A program made the translations under genes and the position numbers. From Sclerotinia nivalis (lineage: Eukaryota; Ascomycota; Leotiomycetes; Helotiales; Sclerotiniaceae), in assembly GCA_029531795.1 (NCBI GenBank), contig JAPEIS010000011.1:1-64000 (forward strand): DNA of 64,000 bases, in the 5' to 3' direction. Of the stretch, positions 56,342 through 64,000 are shown piece by piece. Below the pieces are notes generated by a model. The model had not been told where the DNA came from. It worked only from the letters and a program-made list of their open reading frames with translations, and did not search any database. Every line of letters starts with the position of its first letter. Position 1 is the first letter of the stretch.

Positions 56342-58030
56342 GATAATACCCCGTATCCACCACTGAATCCTAAAATCTATAGAACTATTGATATTGATAG
56401 AAGTAAGAAACTACCGTGTTACTTGATGTCGACCACGCTTTCACAAGCAAATACAAGAAAATAAGGAGCTCCAACGAACAGCGGAAAATTCACTTGATAT
56501 CTGATCCGTCTTTGCACTTTTGGTTTGAATTTTTGTCCATTCTCCGAGATAAGCCAAAGCCATCTATCTTTCAATTGGCTTATATTTCCGCTCACGTGAT
56601 ATACTGCTCGAAATATCTCCGTGAATTATCATCCTCACATTCTTATCAAATAGATAGGTAGCTAACTTCTCATTAACATTAACATATCGCTGTCGCCTTT
56701 CATTATACGGATGATAACTTCTCTTTCTTCATCAATTCCGTCTATTCTCCAGCCCTCCCTCTATGGGCCGGTTTTCAACAAAAAATAAAAATAAAAATAA
56801 AAATAAAAAAAACAATCAACGCTCCAAGGGCTGCAGATGTATGAGTGGCCAAGGGTTTGGCCAATCTCAATTTAGGAGCTTCAATGTTTCAAGTCTGTTA
56901 AAACGACTTCCCTACGAGTTACAGATAAATGGAATCTCGAATTTCCATCATTCAAGTATCCATTGACTGGGCATTCTTTCCAATTTCCGTTCATTCGAAA
57001 TTTTAATTCTTCTCAAACACACTCGGTGGATCGGTGCACGGAGTATCAAAGCCAAATATCTGGGGCATCTGAGGCTATCCAGCCACCGGTAGAGCAGAGA
57101 AGCCGCACAAAAAGATTTCTTGAATAAACAATCTCGATTTGAAAATATCTTTTACTTTCATGCCCGTTAGCAACAGCTCACTGTGCTCAAGTGTTCACAT
57201 GAGAACTCAGGGGCAGTCATAAATTGCTTCATCATTTTACCCCAGCCGCTGACCTTCGATTTCCTTCCACTTTTTTGTTATAGTAAGCAAATATATATAA
57301 GAACAATCAGGTCTAAGTTCTCGTCGGTTGGATGTTGATTAATTCAATCGGTGTTGCCAATCAATCCGACATTTCTTCATCTCCACATATTGATCCGTGT
57401 TTGGATATTTATATGTTGTCAACTTACCCTTCTTGGCCACGATTCCGAGGATAAAAAGGTTCTGGAGCCGAATACAGAATGCCCAAGTATGATAATCTGG
57501 GGTGCATGCATGCTGTACGAATTTAGCCAAATTCCGGTACTGCCATGTCAGATATCAGCCTCAATAGCTAATGCCCTGCTAGAACCATGTGGTTGATCGA
57601 GAACTTATATCTCTCTCTTGTATTACTACGGATCGTCTGAACATCAAGTTCCATTCATGCGTCCCCCTCTCTATTCTACTCTTTTGGGTTCGCATAATTC
57701 TTAGCCTGAAATCTCAAGATGGACCTGGCGATCCACATGACTACTCGGTCCGGCTGTCAGAACAAAACTCCGGGTTAGAATCAACATGGATATTGGATAT
57801 AGCACTGGGATTATGAATATTGAGATCAATTGGGCGACAAAAGTAAAGGTGGTGGGTAATATAAATCGGCTGAAGGGAGACTGTGCCATTGCGAATAATA
57901 TATTCAGTGGTCTACAAATAGAGCAGTATCCGCACTTGACATTGATCTTTGAATTTTCATTTGAAGTATCAGTAACCACTAGTATTCACAACGACATCCT
58001 CTTGGCACCTTAATCCACCCAATCTTCAAC
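56342..58030. other. Shared intergenic region between factor and esterase
   Basis: A 1.7-kb region between the divergent transcription factor and esterase genes. It contains an (AAAAAT)n tract (56,780-56,812) and no supported gene. Both promoters should lie here. Confidence 0.5.
56780..56812. repeat. (AAAAAT)n microsatellite
   Basis: About five AAAAAT units ending in an A-run. Confidence 0.85.
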
Positions 58031-59091
58031 ATGTTCTCACAAACGGTACTCAAAGCAGTTTTTTTTTCTCTCCTTGCCTATGCTTCGGCACTCCCTTCGG
58101 AACTGGACACTCGTGCAACCTGTCCTGACATCCACGTCTTTGGTGCTAGAGAGACCACGGCACCAGCTGGATATGGAACCGCAGGTGTGGTTGTCAACCT
58201 CATTCTCTCCGCACACCCTGGCGCAACGTCAGAAGCTATCGTCTACCCAGCATGTGGTGGTCAATCTTCGTGTGGTGGAGTCAGCTATGCAAATAGTGTT
58301 ATTCAAGGTGTGGCTGCTGTTGCTGCTGCAGTAAATGCATACAACACACAATGTCCGAGTACCAAGTTGGTATTGGTAGGGTATTCTCAGGTATGTTAGC
58401 TGTGGAATTGAGCTTGTCTATTAGTTACGTGTAGATATGTAACCCTAACTCGCAAATTAGGGTGGCCAAATCATGGATAATGCATTCTGTGGGGGTGGAG
58501 ATAGTAACGAAGGCCTTACGAATACGGCAATTCCAATCCAAGCTAGCGCAGTTAATATGATCAAAGCTGCAATCTTCATGGGTGACCCAAGATATATCTA
58601 TGGACTTCCTTATGAAGTTGGTACCTGCAGAGCCCAAGGAGTAAGTCCTCTAGTTCATTTTCCTTGTGTTGACTATATTTATCACATACCATACTCGCCT
58701 CTAAGTATTTATGAAACGTATTTTAACAACCTTCCAGTTTGCACCCCGCCCCTCCGGATTTTCTTGCCCCTCCGCCTCAAAGATAAAGTCTTATTGTGAT
58801 GCCGCCGATCCATACTGCTGCAATGGTTCCGACGCCAATACCCATCAAGGATACGGCACCGAATATGGTCAACAAGCTCTAACTTTCGTGAATGCGCAAC
58901 TCGCCTCGTCCGGTACGTCCCCAACCACAACCCCATCTAGCCCTGGCACTACCACTACTATTACCTCCCCCGGGACCACTGGAGTTGCACATTGGGGTCA
59001 ATGTGGTGGGAATGGATATACTGGGAGTACAACTTGTGCTAGCCCGTATACGTGCACTTACGCAAATGCTTATTATTCGCAATGTCTTTAG
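58031..59091 (+). CDS. Secreted CE5 acetylxylan esterase/cutinase-like, CBM1
   Basis: Three exons: 58,031-58,390; 58,461-58,640; 58,738-59,091, with phase-0 introns of 70 bases (GTATGT...ATTAG) and 97 bases (GTAAGT...TTCCAG); 297 residues. Signal peptide [20 protein letters not shown], then a short propeptide ending near LDTR. The CE5 catalytic triad is visible as S119 (GYSQG, spanning the first junction), D204 (DPYCC) and H216 (NTHQGYG), with the D to H spacing of 12 seen in known acetylxylan esterases. A Thr/Ser/Pro-rich linker leads to a C-terminal CBM1 cellulose-binding module ([11 protein letters not shown] to YSQCL). It likely acts outside the cell on plant cell-wall polysaccharide esters. 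Whether it is an acetylxylan esterase or cutinase is not decided by the motifs; CBM1 favours the former. Confidence 0.9.
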
Positions 59092-59643
59092 GTTAATTTT
59101 TCTCCTTCCTTTCTTCTTTTTTTTTGATTGGCAATGAAAGGAAACGAAACGGCCCGAAATCTATATCTCAAAATTCTCGTCATACTCTACCATGTATATA
59201 GGAACGCAAACTGAATCTTTTTACCTCATGATCTGCATAATTCTGTCCCCGACTTCCCGAAATTATGGCATGATATTTTGAAGCTCTAAAGCGGTATGTC
59301 GAAGCGGCCGCAGATAAACAAGCCGGAAAGATAATTGGATGGTTTACTTTCATATGTGGCTGTTTTGGTTTTGGAAGATCTATTGTTCTTTGTGCATATC
59401 AGCAACTGGAAGAGGTAGAATGGAAAATAATTCTCATACTTGTAGGCCCATAGATATAACCCTACCCATTCTCATCCTGCGCTATGTTTGAGGCAAAACC
59501 TGTACGCCAGGTGACTCAGGCCTGCAACAAACCTTTTTGGTTGGAAGATTCACGAGGAGATATTTTATGGACGAAAAGATGATTTGCTGTACAACTAGAC
59601 CTATGAAAGATCGTACGTCTTACTCCCTACTTCCCAGTAATGG
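59092..59643. other. Intergenic between esterase and fumarate reductase
   Basis: Convergent 3' ends of two genes, 550 bases apart. Nothing recognisable in it. Confidence 0.6.
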
Positions 59644-61275
59644 CTAAGAATCATAAACATCGCCCCTTAATTCAGCTTCAGCATCATCAACGGACCAGTG
59701 ATTCAAAACCCCGTCGGCAGCCCTCCGTCCAAAAACAACACATTCCAACAACGAACTACCACCCAATCTATTATCCCCATGAATTCCCCCGGTCACCTCA
59801 CCTGCCGCCCAAACTCCTGGAATCATCTTCTTTTCCGTATTTAGAACCCTCGATTCCTCATCAATCCTCACACCACCCATTGTGAAGTGAATTGCGGGCG
59901 TAACTCTTCCAACGTATATTACTGAGTCAGAGTTTACCTCATCTAACTTCCAATGTCCAAAAGATTTCCTCCCAGACTCATCTCTGACTTTTCGCGCCAC
60001 CACATCTGCATACCTCTGCAAAGTACCCACTGCCTCTTCTCCCAAATTTGCTTCAGCAATGGTACATTTCTTCATCAAGCCCTTCCACAAATAAAAGTCT
60101 ACATGCGATTTGGTCTTCTCATATACCCCCTCATCGATCACGAGCTTTACATCCCACTGTCTCGGCTTTCCCTCTTCCCTTTCTATTTCCCTAGACTCCA
60201 TGATTTTCTCTGTTACAACCTTCCTTGTGTCCAATTCATCTACAAATCTCCTCCCACCCATCAAAAGTATACCTCCCTCACCTCTCAACATCTCCGCAGC
60301 GAGAAATTTTGTCGGACTATTGATATCTTTCGTATCCACAAATGCGGTAGGATGAACTTGCACTTTCTCCATATCGATAAGTCCAGCTCCGATATTTGTG
60401 AGGAACTTTTGAGATCCTGGGCGCGGGTCGTTGGTGGAGGGGAATCCGGATAAATCCGGTCGGTATTGTGCTAGCATTCCATATGCATCGCCTGCGAAGC
60501 CACCCGTAGCGAATATTAGAGGGCCTATTAATTGTTCGGTTTTGGGTGGTACATTTTGATCCTCGCAAATATACTCCACACCCATGACCTCTTCGTTCTT
60601 GGCATCCTTCAGTACTTTAACCACTTTACACGAAGTCTTAAGATGAAACCTATCGTTCCCTTTCAATTCCTCCAGAAGCGTTCCTACAATTGCAGCACCA
60701 GGTGGTTTAGACTTTCCTCCTCCTCTATGCGTTCTCGCAATGGTATGTCCCCCCAATTGAGCGACCACACTAAAATCCACACCCTTGGCTCCCAACCACT
60801 CAACTGCCCCCTTGGACTCTTCACTCAGCAACCTAATCAAGCGCTCCCTTGCATTCCTCTCCTCTCCACCACCACTACTACTCCGCATAACCTCTCCAGC
60901 CGATTTCACCGAATCATCATAAAACCACTCCACGCTATCTGCAATAGGAGGATTCGATGCAAGTTGGAAAAATGTATTTGCACCGTTTATCCCAGAAGAT
61001 GCTTTTATGCTATTTCCTCCAGTCCTAGCTGCTTGTTCAAGAAGATGGACTTCGATATCTCCATCTTGTGAAAGAAGTTGAGAGGAGGCGGCCAAACCAG
61101 CAAGACCGGATCCGATCACTATTGCTATTTTATTTTTGTTTTTAGAAGATGAGGAGAGCATGTTGAAGTCAGTCGGTAGCGGCTTGGAAATAGACAGGAG
61201 ATATTTCAGAAGCAGAGAAGTTACGATTATGAGGAAGATCGTGGGGAGTGGATGGAATGATTTGTAGTTCCACAT
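59644..61275 (-). CDS. FAD-dependent fumarate reductase, membrane-anchored
   Basis: 543 residues, single exon, start ATG 61,275. An N-terminal hydrophobic helix (residues 11-28) may be a signal anchor, recalling Osm1-type soluble fumarate reductases that enter the ER or mitochondria. Rossmann motif GSGLAGLAAS at residues 55-64 binds FAD, and GGNSIKASSGINGAN follows. The C-terminal part has HFTMGGVRIDEESRV and GIHGDNRLGGSSLLEC, as in the fumarate reductase/succinate dehydrogenase flavoprotein family. Expected activity is FADH2-linked reduction of fumarate to succinate, useful for flavin reoxidation at low oxygen. Length is slightly above the yeast enzyme because of the anchor. No intron is needed. 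Confidence 0.85.
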   Translation of the reverse strand: MWNYKSFHPLPTIFLIIVTSLLLKYLLSISKPLPTDFNMLSSSSKNKNKIAIVIGSGLAGLAASSQLLSQDGDIEVHLLEQAARTGGNSIKASSGINGANTFFQLASNPPIADSVEWFYDDSVKSAGEVMRSSSGGGEERNARERLIRLLSEESKGAVEWLGAKGVDFSVVAQLGGHTIARTHRGGGKSKPPGAAIVGTLLEELKGNDRFHLKTSCKVVKVLKDAKNEEVMGVEYICEDQNVPPKTEQLIGPLIFATGGFAGDAYGMLAQYRPDLSGFPSTNDPRPGSQKFLTNIGAGLIDMEKVQVHPTAFVDTKDINSPTKFLAAEMLRGEGGILLMGGRRFVDELDTRKVVTEKIMESREIEREEGKPRQWDVKLVIDEGVYEKTKSHVDFYLWKGLMKKCTIAEANLGEEAVGTLQRYADVVARKVRDESGRKSFGHWKLDEVNSDSVIYVGRVTPAIHFTMGGVRIDEESRVLNTEKKMIPGVWAAGEVTGGIHGDNRLGGSSLLECVVFGRRAADGVLNHWSVDDAEAELRGDVYDS

Positions 61276-61632
61276 TGGGTGATAAAGCTAGTTTAATAAC
61301 TATGGATATCGAAGTTGTAATAGCCTGCGGGCCTTATATCGATGAGCGAGATATCAGGCCACTTGTTCTTGTGTGTCATACGATTTATGAAGCATGTGCA
61401 ATCGGGTGATTTATGCATGTATTCATTGAATTGTATGAGCTCATTTGAGTAACCAGAAATATATAGGGAATGGGTAAGATACCGAAAGTGTTTCGACGAC
61501 AAAAGGAATATTGTCATTGTCCCCGATAATCATTATCCAATGGAGGAAGTCTTTGGTGTTGGTGTTATTGATGAAAGTGCGGAGCAACAGGGTACATGTG
61601 ACTAGCAGTTTTGATGGCTAAAATTGAGGGTT

Positions 61633-62045
61633 ATGACTTCAGACGAACCATTGGATGCGTAAGTGGGTTTGACGATGTTACGATGGGAATTGGCCATGGC
61701 GTACGCTTGTACCAAAATGATCTTACAAACAAGTTCAGACATAAACATAGAATACACTTATTGTGACCTCGCTCAATACGGGAAGCCACTCGGGCCATTC
61801 GGAAAACTAGCGGAAGATATGGTAAGAATCCATATCCTTCATCCTACATTATATGTTCATTCTCATTTCGATGACCCAAACCTGACATACCTCGATTATC
61901 GATTACTGTTCCACAGATTCATCTAGTCTCCGAGGTGAATTTCTGGGACGGGAAACTGTTATGTCGTTATATGGAGCTGGTAGGTATGCTCAAGTTTCCT
62001 CCCTCTGAGCCTGGCATGCACCAACTCCTCCCTTGGACATCATAA
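61633..62045 (+). CDS. Small three-exon protein, tentative
   Basis: Exons 61,633-61,658, 61,734-61,821 and 61,917-62,045 give 80 residues in frame. Support: intron 2 (GTAAGA...CCACAG, 95 bases) contains a CTGAC branch-site-like motif, and both flanking exons are in phase with a plausible continuous peptide (DLAQYGKPLGPFGKLAEDM, then IHLVSEVNFWDGKLLC). The first intron has a GTAAGT donor but needs an AAG acceptor to stay in frame, so the start is uncertain. No recognised family. No signal peptide visible. Confidence 0.3.
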
Positions 62046-62408
62046 AAATCCATCCAGTACCCGACCAACCCACATCCAGCCATAAACTATTCGTCCACTC
62101 GTCTCCGAAAACGTACAATCTTAAATTTGAATATAGAAAAGCGCCATATGTGACCATCTTTCAACGCCATTATTTCCACAAACACAAACCCTAGAACTAT
62201 ATCCAAGACCCCCTATAATATCGTAACAACCGCTAAACGGACAATTTTGAAGTATGGCGTATGATCAGAATGGAATTATATGCCTTGAGACGGAGATGTG
62301 AGGAGTGAGGAGTGAGGAGGTAGCTTGTGGTATTCTTTTTCGAATTTCGGCTCGTGAATTAGGGGTATTTGAAAGAGATTGTTCTTTGTTTGGTCGAGCG
62401 TGTGCAAG
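62046..62408. other. Intergenic, no gene recognised
   Basis: A short gap with no recognisable element. Confidence 0.5.
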
Positions 62409-62525
62409 TTATACAGGAATGCCAGGTCCAGTCTTCTTCGTTCCCGTATTGATCAATGCGGCTACACCGATCATGATGATGACTGCCATGATACAGATAA
62501 GGACGATTACGAGGGTCTGAAGCAT
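62409..62525 (-). CDS. Small single-pass membrane peptide, tentative
   Basis: A 38-codon frame from ATG 62,525-62,523 to TAA. The first two-thirds is one hydrophobic helix (LVIVLICIMAVIIMIGVAAL), followed by a short basic tail with KK and ending GPGIPV. It has the shape of a real one-pass microprotein: ATG just before the hydrophobic run and a stop right after a charged tail. No family was recognised and chance is possible at this length. Confidence 0.35.
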   Translation of the reverse strand: MLQTLVIVLICIMAVIIMIGVAALINTGTKKTGPGIPV

Positions 62526-64000
62526 TTTTGCTAAATTGCGAAAATTCGTTGAGGAATAAGGTAAAGAGCGATGATGGAATTCGAGGTAGGTTTGTTTAAT
62601 TCGGTTCCGGTATTCTGGATATGTTTTGTGATTTCTTGAAATGACCGTAGAAGAAAATGTTCTAGATGGATGTTAGTAAATGAATGAATGCTTCTTATTG
62701 ACCTTGAAAGCTTGGTTGTTTTTATGAATCACCCCGCCACAAAGAATCAATCAATGGGACCACAAAATAATTTGAATATAAAAGAGTCGTTCATGCTCTA
62801 CTTGGACTTACCAAACTAATAATCAATTGTTCCAAACGCAAAGTTTTTGATCTGGTATCTGGTCTGATATGGCTGAAATGAATGAGAACGATAGAAAAGA
62901 TGAACTTTGTATTAATTTGCGAAGATCCTTAGGAGGGTGTCCACGAATAGTTATTGTACCTATCAACTGATTGACTTGCTGGGTTTAGTTCATCTAATAC
63001 CCGCGGACCGAGTCTTATACGAGTGTGGCTTGCTGTTAGAGTAAGGAGGCCCATCAACTTTTGAGAAGCTTTATAAATAGAGTTCGATTAGATATGGCAA
63101 TCGTTGACAATATATGTATGTACTGTACCCCACAGAAGACGATATGGTACCTAGGCTGGTGCAGAAGTTGGAATGGTGTCTTATATTGGATGGAGAAGTG
63201 AAGTTCCAAAGAGATTTCTCTGGCGTATGAAAAGTACATCTTCCAAGGTTGTTCAAGTACGTGATATCCTCCACGAACCAACCAACCAACCAACCAATCC
63301 TAGGTCTGTATGGGCAATGCATTTGCATCAATAGGAACTTTTCAAAAGCGGTAAAGTTTGTGGCAATGCACCGAGCGAAAAAAAAAAGGAAGAAAAAAAG
63401 AGATAAATTCGAGAGATTTTGACGAATTGGACGCGTTGATTCGTTTGGCTCATCATGCTCTCTTCAAGGTAGCTACCATATAACGTTAAAGCCACTGAAG
63501 CTATCGGTATGGATGCCACATAAGGTTTTGATTATTTTTGTACTCCGTAGTGGTGTGTTTTCTCACGGACAAGGGGATGGTTAAACAAACGGAGTCAAAC
63601 GGGGTATACAAGAATTCCGTTATTCTTTCCGGAACTTCCGGTATAATTTTTGCATCTGTTCGGAAATTTTCTTTCTTTTACTTTGAAAAGCATCAAACTC
63701 GAAGTTTCAGAGTTGAGAGACATGATGTCACTTTGAGACAATGATGAAAGAGGGCGAATCAAAATCGTTGGTTATTTTTGGAGTCGCGAGTTGCCATAAA
63801 GCATAAAGTGGAATTGAGGCGAAAGTCGACCCGATAAACTTACTAGGAAGAAATTCTCGTCCTGTATCATTCCTATTTCTTGTGACTTTTACAGGTTCTT
63901 CGAATAAAAGTTCAGGATGTTATGGTAGCGCCTACTCCCCTGAGAGATTCTGCGAGGTCTACGTGTTTGTAAGAGCGCTTAAATCACTGCAACCCTCCAA
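62526..64000. other. Intergenic to window end, no gene recognised
   Basis: No coding frame worth calling. A (CCAA)n tract of five units lies near 63,279-63,299. Confidence 0.5.

Noticed and set aside
60532..61071. 179-codon plus-strand frame
   Set aside because: Entirely antisense to the fumarate reductase gene, which has clear FAD-binding motifs.
1..64000. CRISPR array, operon or prophage
   Set aside because: The organism is eukaryotic; the tandem repeats have no spacer structure with cas genes, and genes are intron-bearing and monocistronic.

Overview
This window is the left end of a chromosome of a filamentous ascomycete (Pezizomycotina). It opens with 18 perfect CCCTAA telomere repeats. 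Short spliced introns with fungal donor sites (GTACGT, GTAAGT), a Zn2Cys6 transcription factor, a PhiA-type cell-wall protein, a CE5 esterase with a fungal cellulose-binding module and a lone dispersed 5S rRNA gene all fit. A sharp split into AT-rich, stop-riddled repeats and GC-normal gene DNA suggests repeat-induced point mutation (RIP). Affinity to Leotiomycetes (Botrytis/Sclerotinia type) is my inference from the element types and was not tested.

Region 1 (1-9,300) is the subtelomere proper. Telomere repeats are followed by about 4.4 kb of very AT-rich DNA built from several degenerate tandem arrays and one large inverted repeat. Next comes a minus-strand relic of a telomere-linked RecQ-type helicase (4,519-8,995) with two frameshifts and two in-frame stops, and a GAAGG-type minisatellite at its 5' end.

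Region 2 (about 9,300-38,450) is a block of RIP-damaged retrotransposons. Tad1-like LINE DNA lies head to tail with a period of about 5.9 kb: a 3'-truncated copy, a full-length copy and a 3' fragment. These are followed by a minus-strand Ty3/Gypsy chromovirus with 213-bp LTRs, a second plus-strand Gypsy with a single gag-pol frame and an antisense cysteine-rich gene downstream of pol, a fragment of the first Gypsy family, and a complete plus-strand Gypsy with 237-bp LTRs and an AAGAT target-site duplication. Across all three Gypsy coding regions the recognised blocks stay in frame and are broken mainly by stop codons, many explicable as CAA/CAG to TAA/TAG or TGG to TAG.

Region 3 (about 38,900-64,000) is mostly GC-normal and carries the live-looking genes: a nucleotidyltransferase-fold protein, a second nucleotidyltransferase-like protein without an obvious catalytic aspartate pair, a secreted PhiA-like protein, a 5S rRNA gene, a 773-residue Zn2Cys6 transcription factor (four exons), a secreted CE5 acetylxylan esterase/cutinase with CBM1 (three exons), a membrane-anchored FAD fumarate reductase, and two small, less certain genes. 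The transcription factor and the esterase are divergent neighbours separated by about 1.7 kb. An AT-rich island (about 43.8-44.4 kb) lies between the two nucleotidyltransferase-like genes.

No CRISPR, operon-type or prophage content is present, and I recognised no tRNA gene. The most unusual features are the tandem LINE array, the antisense gene inside the second Gypsy element, the degraded telomere-linked helicase with a recombinase-like motif, and the nucleotidyltransferase-like pair at the edge of the repeat block.
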